Assembly (NCBI RefSeq): GCF_016615955.1 | Contig: NZ_CP067113.1 | Coordinates: 2,418,001-2,482,000, forward strand | Length of the DNA: 64,000 bases | From: Luteimonas sp. MC1750 | GTDB taxonomy: Bacteria > Pseudomonadota > Gammaproteobacteria > Xanthomonadales > Xanthomonadaceae | Direction of reading: 5' to 3' | Shown: one piece after another, positions 19,005 through 26,367 of the stretch | Layout of the letters: each line of letters begins with the position of its first letter | Position numbering within the stretch: the first letter of the stretch is position 1 | The notes under the pieces: generated by a model | The model's input: only the letters and a program-made list of their open reading frames with translations | What the model was told of the DNA's origin: nothing | Databases searched by the model: none | Made by a program: the position numbers and the translations under genes

Positions 19005-19729
19005 GGCCGCACGGCCAGCACTCGATAACCCGCCGTCAAGGCGGGCCAGGGTGGAAGAAGCCTGCCCAGCAGCCAAGAAGCGATGTTGACCAGCGGAATC
19101 ACAACGGTCAGGAGCGGCAGCAGAAGAATCGCGTAGCTGCGCCGGCGGATTGCTTCTCCCGCCGTCCCGCCGAGCGCAAGACTGAACAGCAAGCCGGCGC
19201 TTTCGACACTTCCCAACGTGGGCGAACACTCGCTGGCTGCGAGGCCCGCCGCCTGAAGTTCCCGCTGCAGTCCATGCGCCGTGTAACGCTGGTAGTCGTG
19301 AGGCGCGTCGTGCACCGGGTACAGGAACGGCAGCGTCATCAGCAGGACCCCTCCAGGCTTCAGCACTCGCGCGATCTCCGGCAATGCAGCCTCCGGATGA
19401 CGAAGGTGCTCGAGCACTTCAAGCAGAAGCACGGTGTCGATGGAGGCATCCGGGAACGGCAACCGGCCTGCGTCGCCGAACACGTCCGGTTTTGCTCCGT
19501 AAAGCACGCCGCCGGTAGCAGGATAGTCGAGTGCCAGGTACTGACTGTCGGCCCGAAGGTGGGGAACGATCCAGCGGTCGGCGCACCCGATGTCGAGCAC
19601 GCGGCCCTGGGCATGCTGTCCGACCCAACTTGCAGTGCCTGCCTGGCTGCCCAACAGCCATTGCGGGTGCAGCGGCGTTCGCCTCAATGGCAGGAGCCAG
19701 CTGCGGACGCGCTGGAGTGGTGGGTTCAC
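19001..19729 (-). CDS. SAM-dependent methyltransferase with membrane-like C-terminus
   Basis: A 242-residue protein: motif I GRVLDIGCADRWIVPHL, YLALDYPATG, then VLLLEVLEHLRHPEAALPEIARVLKPGGVLLMTLPFLYPVHDAPHDYQRYT, typical of Methyltransf_11. The last ~60 residues include a hydrophobic stretch (SYAILLLPLLTVVIPLVNIASWLLG), suggesting membrane association. It overlaps both neighbours by four bases (ATGA), so it is translationally coupled within the glycan operon. The substrate is unknown; a lipid-linked sugar would fit the hydrophobic tail. Confidence 0.84.
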   Translation of the reverse strand: MNPPLQRVRSWLLPLRRTPLHPQWLLGSQAGTASWVGQHAQGRVLDIGCADRWIVPHLRADSQYLALDYPATGGVLYGAKPDVFGDAGRLPFPDASIDTVLLLEVLEHLRHPEAALPEIARVLKPGGVLLMTLPFLYPVHDAPHDYQRYTAHGLQRELQAAGLAASECSPTLGSVESAGLLFSLALGGTAGEAIRRRSYAILLLPLLTVVIPLVNIASWLLGRLLPPWPALTAGYRVLAVRP

Positions 19730-20577
19730 GTGTCGCGCCGGTAAGTCAGGGACGTGATCTGCTCGGAGATCAGCCCGATCAGGAAGATGATCACCGACGC
19801 ACTGAACAGCAACACGCTCATGTTGGTGAAGCGGCCTTCGGTGAAATATGTATACGCGTAGTATCCGAGAGCTGTCAGAAAGAACACCATCGATACCGGA
19901 ACGAACAGCTTCAACGGCGAATACAGCGTCGCGATCTTGAAGATGATGAGCAGGAAGCGGACGCCGTCGCGGAGCGGGCGGATATGGCTGCGGCCGATGC
20001 GGCGGGCAACGGGTACGGGCTCGTACGCGACGGCATACGCGCTTCTGAAGAACGCCATCGTGGACGTCGTCGGATAGCTGAACCCGTTTGGCAGCAAATG
20101 CAGGAATTCACGGAACCTGTCCGCGCGCACGACCCGGAAGCCCGATGTCAGATCCTTCACATCGAATCCGGTCATGCGGCTCGCCAGCCAGTTGTAGAAC
20201 GCGTTGGCGGCGCCACGGTGCATGCCCGCCTGATCACTCCAGCGGCGAGCTCCGACCACCATGTCATAGCCCTGCTCGAACCTGGCCAGCAGCGTTGCGA
20301 TGTGGGCCGGATCATGCTGTCCGTCTGCATCCATGAAGACCAGGGTGTCACCCGTGGCGGCGCGCGCTCCTCTCTTGATGGCAGCGCCGTTCCCCATCGG
20401 GTAAGGCGATGACAGCACCTTGGCGCCATGGGCGGAGGCGACCTCGGCGGTCGCATCGTCTGACCCGTCGTCCACCACGATGACCTCGGCCCCCGGCAGG
20501 ATGGCCCTGAGCGCAGGCAAGGTGCGGCGCAGGCCTTCGGCCTCGTTCTTGGCGGGCAGGATGATCGAAACTTGCAT
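19726..20577 (-). CDS. GT2-family glycosyltransferase, polyprenyl-phosphate sugar synthase type
   Basis: A 283-residue GT-A enzyme: SIILPAKNEAEGLRRTLPAL, VIVVDDGSDDAT, PMGNGAAIKRGARAATGDTLVFMDADGQHD (DAD at 83-85), and GARRWSDQAG. Two hydrophobic helices follow at the C-terminus (LKLFVPVSMVFFLTALGYYAY, VLLFSASVIIFLIGLIS). This plan matches dolichyl/undecaprenyl-phosphate sugar transferases that make the lipid-P-sugar donors used by GT-C enzymes. That fits well with the two GT-C-like proteins at 10.6-14.4 kb. It is first in the leftward operon, divergent from pilB. Confidence 0.88.
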   Translation of the reverse strand: MQVSIILPAKNEAEGLRRTLPALRAILPGAEVIVVDDGSDDATAEVASAHGAKVLSSPYPMGNGAAIKRGARAATGDTLVFMDADGQHDPAHIATLLARFEQGYDMVVGARRWSDQAGMHRGAANAFYNWLASRMTGFDVKDLTSGFRVVRADRFREFLHLLPNGFSYPTTSTMAFFRSAYAVAYEPVPVARRIGRSHIRPLRDGVRFLLIIFKIATLYSPLKLFVPVSMVFFLTALGYYAYTYFTEGRFTNMSVLLFSASVIIFLIGLISEQITSLTYRRDT

Positions 20578-20660
20578 GGCTTCCCCTTTGCCGGAAAGGG
20601 TAGCCGGAATGCCTGGCCCACGTCAGTGCGGCGGACCGGAGCGTGACGTCCGTCAGGCTG

Positions 20661-20676
20661 TGGCACAGGCATTGCT
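20661..20676 (+). promoter_or_regulatory. Sigma-54 promoter of pilB
   Basis: TGGCACA, four bases, then TTGCT matches the -24/-12 consensus fully (TGGCACR-N4-TTGCW). It lies 34 bases before the pilB start, giving a leader with a GGAGG ribosome site. An ACGTCA/TGACGT inverted repeat lies just upstream (20620-20649), but closer than a usual enhancer. Confidence 0.8.
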
Positions 20677-20709
20677 TGCGCTAAAGTCTGCGCATTGCGG
20701 AGGACCCCC

Positions 20710-22434
20710 ATGAACGCAGTCCCATCGGCCAACCTGGTCGGCATCACCGGCATCGCCCGTCGCCTCGTCCTCGACGGGGTCCTGGACGATGCCACAGCCC
20801 GTGACGCGCTGGACAAGGCCACCCGGGAGCGCAAGCCCGTGTCCCAGTACCTGCGCGAGCACAAGCTGGCCACCGCGGCCCAGATGGCCGCCGCCAACTC
20901 GATCGAGTTCGGGATGCCCGTCTTCGACCCGTCAGTGATGGACGGCAGCCAGAGCGGCCTCAAGCTGGTCAGCGAGGAGCTGCTGGCCAAGCACCCCATC
21001 TTGCCGCTGTTCAAGCGCGGCGGGCGGCTGTTCGTAGGGACGCCCGACCCGACCAATACCCATGCGCTGGACGAGGTGAAGTTCCACACCAACCTGGTGG
21101 TGGAGCCGATCCTGGTGGACGAGGAGAAGCTGCGCCGCTGCCTGGAGCTGTGGCAGGACGCCGGCGACAGCTTCGGCGAATCGCTGGACGATTCCGAGGG
21201 GCTGGACAACCTCGACATCACCGGCGGGGAGGAGGACGGCGCGGAGGGCGGCGTCGACGCCAAGGGCGACGACACGCCGGTAGTCAAGTTCGTGAACAAG
21301 GTCCTGATCGATGCCATCAAGAAGGGCGCGTCGGACATCCATTTCGAGCCCTACGAGAACGACTACCGGGTGCGCCTGCGCATCGACGGCATCCTCAAGC
21401 AGGTTGCCAAGATGCCGGTGAAGCTGAACCAGCGGATTACCGCGCGCCTGAAGGTCATGGCGCAGCTGGATATCGCCGAGAAGCGGGTGCCCCAGGACGG
21501 CCGCATCAAGCTCAACATCAGCAAGACCAAGCAGATTGACTTCCGTGTCAGCACCTTGCCGACCCTGTTCGGCGAAAAGGTCGTGCTGCGTATCCTGGAC
21601 GGCAGCGCAGCCAAGCTCGGCATCGACAAGCTTGGCTATGAGCCCGAGCAGCAGAAGCTGTTCCTGGACGCCATCCACAAGCCCTACGGCATGGTCCTGG
21701 TGACCGGCCCCACCGGCTCCGGCAAGACGGTCAGCCTGTACACCGCCCTGGGCATCCTGAACGACGAGACCCGCAACATCTCCACGGCGGAGGACCCGGT
21801 GGAAATCCGCCTTCCAGGCGTCAACCAGGTCCAGCAGAACGTCAAGCGGGGCATGACCTTCGCCGCGGCGCTGCGCAGTTTCCTGCGTCAGGATCCGGAC
21901 ATCATCATGGTGGGCGAAATCCGCGACATCGAGACCGCCGAAATCGCGATCAAGGCCGCGCAGACCGGCCACATGGTGCTCTCCACCCTGCACACCAATG
22001 ACGCCCCCCAGACCATCGCCCGCCTGATGAACATGGGCATTGCGCCTTTCAACATTACCAGCTCGGTGACCCTGGTCATCGCGCAGCGCCTGTGCCGGCG
22101 GCTTTGTCCCAAGTGCAAGCGCCCCCAGGAGCTGCCGGACAACGCGCTGCTGGCGGAGGGCTTCGCGACCGATGACATCCGAGAGGGTTTTACCGTTTAC
22201 GAGGCCGTGGGCTGCGACGAGTGCACCAGCGGCTACAAGGGGCGCCTGGGCATCTATCAGGTGCTGCCGATGAGCGAGGAGATCCAGACCATCGTGCTCC
22301 AGGGGGGCAACGCCCTGCAGATCGCCGAAGCGGCGCAAGGAGCCGGCGTCAAGGATCTCCGCCAGTCGGCCCTGGTGAAGGTGAAGAGCGGGCTGACCAG
22401 CCTGGCCGAGATCAACCGCGTGACCGTGGACTGA
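20710..22434 (+). CDS. pilB: PilB, type IV pilus extension ATPase
   Basis: A 574-residue hexameric ATPase that drives pilus extension from the cytoplasmic face. The N-terminal MshE/GspE N domain (ITGIARRLVLDGVLDDATARDALDKA) is followed by the catalytic core. The core has Walker A GPTGSGKT around residues 333-340, the Asp box STAEDPVE, Walker B DIIMVGEIRD, and the His box STLHTNDAPQ. A tetra-Cys zinc site follows (CRRLCPKCK...CDECTSGYKG). The ATG at 20710 follows GGAGG closely; a TTG further upstream is less likely. Confidence 0.96.
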   Translation: MNAVPSANLVGITGIARRLVLDGVLDDATARDALDKATRERKPVSQYLREHKLATAAQMAAANSIEFGMPVFDPSVMDGSQSGLKLVSEELLAKHPILPLFKRGGRLFVGTPDPTNTHALDEVKFHTNLVVEPILVDEEKLRRCLELWQDAGDSFGESLDDSEGLDNLDITGGEEDGAEGGVDAKGDDTPVVKFVNKVLIDAIKKGASDIHFEPYENDYRVRLRIDGILKQVAKMPVKLNQRITARLKVMAQLDIAEKRVPQDGRIKLNISKTKQIDFRVSTLPTLFGEKVVLRILDGSAAKLGIDKLGYEPEQQKLFLDAIHKPYGMVLVTGPTGSGKTVSLYTALGILNDETRNISTAEDPVEIRLPGVNQVQQNVKRGMTFAAALRSFLRQDPDIIMVGEIRDIETAEIAIKAAQTGHMVLSTLHTNDAPQTIARLMNMGIAPFNITSSVTLVIAQRLCRRLCPKCKRPQELPDNALLAEGFATDDIREGFTVYEAVGCDECTSGYKGRLGIYQVLPMSEEIQTIVLQGGNALQIAEAAQGAGVKDLRQSALVKVKSGLTSLAEINRVTVD

Positions 22435-22545
22435 GTTGCCTGAATCCAGCATCCGGTCACATACGAAAATTTCACTTTTCGCGCCAAGGGTTTAGGATGC
22501 AGGTTGGCTGCCCGACCGGGGTTCCGGGCCTTTAGGGGATTGACT

Positions 22546-23817
22546 ATGGCTGTGACAGGTGGCGCTGCGCGCTCCGCTGCGAAGAAGCCGGCTGCGCCCA
22601 CGCGCACGGGCGTCGAGATGGCACCGTTCGTATGGGAAGGTACGGACAAGCGCGGGAAGAAGATGAAGGGCGAGCAGACGGCGAAGAATGCCAACCTGCT
22701 GCGCGCCGAACTCCGCCGGCAGGGCATCACGCCCACGGTCGTCAAGGCAAAGTCCAAGCCGCTGCTGGGCGGTGCCGGGAAAACCATCTCCTCGAAGGAC
22801 ATCGCGGTGTTCAGCCGTCAGCTCGCCACGATGATCAAGTCCGGCGTGCCGATCGTGCAGTCGCTGGAGATCATCGCGAACGGCAACAAGAACACCCGCA
22901 TGAAGGCGATGGTCGACAGCCTGCGCCTGGACCTCGAGGGTGGTCTGTCGATCTACGAGGCGATGAGCAAGCACCCCGTCCAGTTCGACGAGTTGTACCG
23001 CAACCTGGTCAAGGCTGGCGAGGGCGCGGGCGTGCTGGAAACGGTGCTTGAGACCATCGCCAACTACAAGGAAAACATCGAGACGCTGAAGGGCAAGATC
23101 AAGAAGGCCCTGTTCTACCCCGCCACGGTGGTCGCGGTGGCGCTGCTGGTGAGCTCGATCCTGCTGGTGTTCGTGGTCCCGCAGTTCGAATCGGTGTTCG
23201 CCGGGTTCGGCGCCGAGCTGCCGGCATTCACGCAGCTGATCGTGGCGGCTTCGGACTTCATGGTCGCCTGGTGGTGGCTCATCGTGCTGATCCTGGGCGG
23301 CACCGCATTCGTGGCGATCGCCGCGTTCAAGCGTTCGCCGGCGTTCCAGCACTTCGTCGACCGGATGATCCTGAAGGTGCCGATCATCGGCCAGATCATG
23401 CACAACTCCGCCATCGCCCGGTATGCGCGCACGCTGGCAACCACCTTCGCGGCCGGCGTGCCGCTGGTCGAAGCGCTGGGCATCGTGGCCGGGGCCACCG
23501 GCAACTCGGTGTACGAAAAGGCCGTGCTTGAGGTGCAGAGCGACGTCGCCGTTGGTTACCAGCTCAACATGTCGATGAAGCAGGTCAACCTGTTCCCGCA
23601 CATGGTCATCCAGATGACGGCCATTGGCGAGGAAGCCGGTGCGCTGGACACGATGCTGTTCAAGGTGGCGGAATTCTATGAACAAGAGGTCAACAATGCC
23701 GTCGACGCGCTGGCGAGCCTGATCGAGCCGCTCATCATGGTCTTCATCGGCGTTGTGGTCGGCAGCATGGTCATCGGCATGTACCTGCCGATCTTCAAGC
23801 TCGCCGCCACCATCTGA
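22546..23817 (+). CDS. pilC: PilC, type IV pilus inner-membrane platform protein
   Basis: A 423-residue GspF-family protein that anchors the motor and pilin assembly site. Two GspF repeats are visible: FSRQLATMIKSGVPIVQSLEII in the first half, and YARTLATTFAAGVPLVEALGIVAG with the closing MTAIGEEAGALDTMLFKVAEFYEQEV in the second. Three long hydrophobic helices are at about residues 195, 245 and 400. An Ala/Pro/Lys-rich N-terminal tail precedes the conserved core. The ATG at 22546 has AGGGGA upstream. A 111-base gap with an A/T-rich patch separates it from pilB. Confidence 0.95.
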   Translation: MAVTGGAARSAAKKPAAPTRTGVEMAPFVWEGTDKRGKKMKGEQTAKNANLLRAELRRQGITPTVVKAKSKPLLGGAGKTISSKDIAVFSRQLATMIKSGVPIVQSLEIIANGNKNTRMKAMVDSLRLDLEGGLSIYEAMSKHPVQFDELYRNLVKAGEGAGVLETVLETIANYKENIETLKGKIKKALFYPATVVAVALLVSSILLVFVVPQFESVFAGFGAELPAFTQLIVAASDFMVAWWWLIVLILGGTAFVAIAAFKRSPAFQHFVDRMILKVPIIGQIMHNSAIARYARTLATTFAAGVPLVEALGIVAGATGNSVYEKAVLEVQSDVAVGYQLNMSMKQVNLFPHMVIQMTAIGEEAGALDTMLFKVAEFYEQEVNNAVDALASLIEPLIMVFIGVVVGSMVIGMYLPIFKLAATI

Positions 23818-23820
23818 CGA

Positions 23821-24681
23821 ATGGCCTTCCTCGACCAGAACCCCGAACTCGGCTATCCGCTGGTCGCAGGCCTCGGCCTGCTCGTCGGCAGCTTCCTCAA
23901 CGTGGTCATCCTGCGCCTGCCCCGGCGCATGGAATGGCAGTGGAAGCGCGACAGCCGCGAGATGCTGGGTGAGCCGGAGCTCTATGATCCGCCCCCGCCT
24001 GGCATCGTCGTCGAGCGCTCGCACTGCCCGAGTTGCGGCCACCAGCTGAGCTGGTACGAGAACATTCCCGTGCTGAGCTGGCTGGCACTGGGCGGCAAGT
24101 GCCGCAGCTGCAAGGCGCCGATCTCGGTGCAGTACCCGGCGGTCGAGCTGCTCACCATGGTGCTGCTGGTGGCCTGCGTCTGGCGCTTCGGCTTCGGCTG
24201 GCAGGGCTTCGGAGCCGGCTTGCTGACCTGCTTCCTGATTGCCCTCTCGGGTATTGATCTACGCACCCAGCTGCTGCCCGACTCCCTCACCTTGCCGCTG
24301 ATGTGGCTTGGCCTGATCGCGGCCGTCGAGAACCTCTACATCGAGCCCAAGCCGGCGCTGCTGGGCGCCATCGCGGGCTACGTCAGCCTGTGGAGCGTGT
24401 GGTGGGTGTTCAAGCAGCTCACCGGCAAGGAAGGCATGGGGCACGGCGACTTCAAGCTGCTGGCCGCGCTGGGCGCCTGGTGTGGCTTGGCGGGCGTGCT
24501 GCCGATCATCCTGATCTCGTCGCTGGTGGGCGCGGTGATCGGCAGCGCCTGGCTGTTCCTCAAGGGCCGCGACCGCGCCACGCCGATCCCGTTCGGCCCC
24601 TACCTGGCGATCGCGGGCTGGATCACCTTCATGTGGGGCGGTGGCCTGATCGACTGGTATCGGGGCATCGCCGGGTTCTAG
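23821..24681 (+). CDS. pilD: PilD, prepilin leader peptidase / N-methyltransferase
   Basis: A 286-residue polytopic membrane aspartyl protease that cuts prepilin leaders and methylates the new N-terminus. The N-terminal methyltransferase part has the four zinc cysteines 69, 72, 94 and 97 (CPSC...CRSC). The catalytic aspartates are Asp146 (SGIDLRTQLLPD) and Asp210 in the GxGD motif (GMGHGDFKLLAALGAW). It begins three bases after pilC and so is coupled with it. Both pilins in this window carry its substrate motif. Confidence 0.96.
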   Translation: MAFLDQNPELGYPLVAGLGLLVGSFLNVVILRLPRRMEWQWKRDSREMLGEPELYDPPPPGIVVERSHCPSCGHQLSWYENIPVLSWLALGGKCRSCKAPISVQYPAVELLTMVLLVACVWRFGFGWQGFGAGLLTCFLIALSGIDLRTQLLPDSLTLPLMWLGLIAAVENLYIEPKPALLGAIAGYVSLWSVWWVFKQLTGKEGMGHGDFKLLAALGAWCGLAGVLPIILISSLVGAVIGSAWLFLKGRDRATPIPFGPYLAIAGWITFMWGGGLIDWYRGIAGF

Positions 24682-24700
24682 CGCCGATGCCCTGCGCGAT

Positions 24701-24725
24701 TGTAGGAGCGGCTACAGCCGCGATC
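24701..24725 (+). repeat. Single REP copy between pilD and coaE
   Basis: One standard copy with no partner, in the 88-base gap. Confidence 0.87.
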
Positions 24726-24769
24726 CTGCGCGCTGGCGATCGCCGTCATTTCCAGCCAGACTTTCCGGC

Positions 24770-25408
24770 ATGGCCGACTACACCGTAGCGCTGACCGGCG
24801 GCATCGCCTCAGGCAAGTCCGAGGTCGAACGCCGCTTTCGCGCCCTGGGCGTGCACGTCGCCGATGCCGACCTGGCCGCGCGAGAGGTTGTGGCCCCCGG
24901 CACCCCAGGCCTTGCCGAAGTCGTCCGAGCCTTTGGCCCCGAAGTCCTTGGGCCGGACGGTGCAATGGATCGCCCCGCGATGCGGCGACGGGTATTTGCC
25001 GACGACGTTGCGCGCCGCCGCCTCGAAGCCATCATCCACCCGCGCGTCCGCGCCGCGCTGCGCGCCGCCTGCGAAGCCGCGCCAGGGCCCTACGCGATCG
25101 CCGCCATCCCGCTGTACGCGGAGGCCGGGGCTGAGGCCTACGCCCCCTGGGTGGACCGCGTGCTGGTGGTGGACGTGCCGGTGGAGGTGCAGCTCGAACG
25201 CCTGCTGCGGCGCGACGGCATCGACGAGGCGCTGGCATGGGAGATGATCCGCGCGCAGGCCACGCGCGAGCAGCGGCTGGCGGTGGCGGATGACGTGATC
25301 GCCAACCAAGGCCCGCTGGATGAACTCACCGGAACGGTCTCGCGGCTACACGCGCGGTACCTGCGGCTGGCGGAAGCCGCGCTTGGCGGGTCGGTGACAT
25401 CACGCTGA
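24770..25408 (+). CDS. coaE: Dephospho-CoA kinase
   Basis: A 212-residue P-loop kinase for the last step of coenzyme A synthesis (phosphorylation of the ribose 3'-OH). Seen: Walker A LTGGIASGKSEVE near the start, HVADADLAAREVV, IIHPRVRAAL, and the lid VQLERLLRRDGID. Length matches the family (about 200-210). The pilD-coaE neighbourhood is standard in this group. Confidence is high. Confidence 0.95.
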   Translation: MADYTVALTGGIASGKSEVERRFRALGVHVADADLAAREVVAPGTPGLAEVVRAFGPEVLGPDGAMDRPAMRRRVFADDVARRRLEAIIHPRVRAALRAACEAAPGPYAIAAIPLYAEAGAEAYAPWVDRVLVVDVPVEVQLERLLRRDGIDEALAWEMIRAQATREQRLAVADDVIANQGPLDELTGTVSRLHARYLRLAEAALGGSVTSR

Positions 25409-25435
25409 GGCAGCCCCCTCACAAGGGGTTCGGTC

Positions 25436-25897
25436 TTACATCCCCCGCGAGCGTTCACGCGCTGCAGCCGACGCCTCCGAGTAGCGGCACGCCCCGTCCC
25501 AGCCAACCTGCGCAAGCGCGCACATGCCGGCCGCGGATGCGCCCACAAGGCCGAGTCCGGCGGAACCATCCAGTGCCGGCCGAAGGTCCCATGCGTACGC
25601 GAATCCGACCGCGCTTCCAGCCGACATCCCGACTGCGACCTGCAACCACGGGCTCGCTGCGACTCGCGGCAGGTGCTGCAGCAGCGACACCAGGACACCG
25701 ACGATGAACGCGGGGATGAACATCAGCCCGTAGGTCACCCTGGTCAGCCACAGCAGCAACCCGCCGGGCGGGCGCCAGGTGTCGCCCAGCATTGGCGGCC
25801 CAACCAGGCACAGCCAGGCCAGCACGGTCATCGGCGGACCCGCCAGGCTGTACAGCAGCAGCGTCCGGGCATTCAACAGCGCGAGGAGGGCCGTCAT
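25436..25897 (-). CDS. Small integral membrane protein of the lipase operon
   Basis: A 153-residue protein not recognised as a known family. It has about four hydrophobic segments (LLLYSLAGPPMTVLAWLCLVG, LWLTRVTYGLMFIPAFIVGVLVSLL, VAVGMSAGSAVGFAYAW, GLGLVGASAAGMCALAQVGW) and an Arg/Ala-rich tail ending ARERSRGM. It is last in a leftward operon; its ATG overlaps the stop of the preceding gene (ATGA). Context suggests it serves the Tle1-like lipase, for example in immunity at the inner membrane, but this is speculation. Confidence 0.75.
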   Translation of the reverse strand: MTALLALLNARTLLLYSLAGPPMTVLAWLCLVGPPMLGDTWRPPGGLLLWLTRVTYGLMFIPAFIVGVLVSLLQHLPRVAASPWLQVAVGMSAGSAVGFAYAWDLRPALDGSAGLGLVGASAAGMCALAQVGWDGACRYSEASAAARERSRGM

Positions 25898-26367
25898 GGT
25901 CCCGCTGGATCCGTGCGCAGTGCGATCCGGCGATAGCCGTCCGCGTCGACACCGCGCGCATCACCGTCGATCCGGGCGCACAGCCGTCCGTCGCAGGAGG
26001 TCACGTCGGCGCGGTTGATGGCGTCGAGCAAGGCCTGGTCGCGCGCGACCGAGCCGAGTTCCCGGTACGCCGATGCCACCGTGACGCCCGCGGCGGCGGC
26101 CGCCAACACGGCGACGACGAGGAGGCTGCCCGAGACCATCCGCGACGCCCGCATCCGGGTGCGCATCGATGCCTGCTGCGCCGCGACCGCACGGGCGTTG
26201 TCGATGGCCAAGGCGTCAGACATCCGTGCGACCTCGGCGGCGAACGCGGCAGCCACGGCCTCCACGCGCTGGACGGCGCGGGCGCTGCGCTCGTCCAGGC
26301 GCTCCGCGACGATCGCGAGTTGCAGGGCGAACTCGCGCGGATCACCGCGCTCCGGACCAATGCTCAC
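25894..26367 (-). CDS. Single-span membrane protein of the lipase operon
   Basis: A 157-residue protein of unknown family. The N-terminal ~65 residues look helical and may form a coiled coil (FALQLAIVAERLDERSARAVQRVEAVAAAFAAEVARMSDAL). One transmembrane helix follows (MVSGSLLVVAVLAAAAAGVTVASAY), then a periplasmic tail with two cysteines (VTSCDGRLCARIDGDARGVDADG), possibly disulfide-bonded. The GTG at 26367 overlaps the lipase stop codon (GTGA). The tight coupling makes a partner or immunity role plausible, but no function can be assigned from sequence alone. Confidence 0.72.
   Translation of the reverse strand: MSIGPERGDPREFALQLAIVAERLDERSARAVQRVEAVAAAFAAEVARMSDALAIDNARAVAAQQASMRTRMRASRMVSGSLLVVAVLAAAAAGVTVASAYRELGSVARDQALLDAINRADVTSCDGRLCARIDGDARGVDADGYRRIALRTDPAGP

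Noticed and set aside
10123..20577. Insertion sequence or integrase bordering the glycan island
   Set aside because: No transposase, integrase, tRNA or direct-repeat border seen, so transfer cannot be supported beyond gene content.
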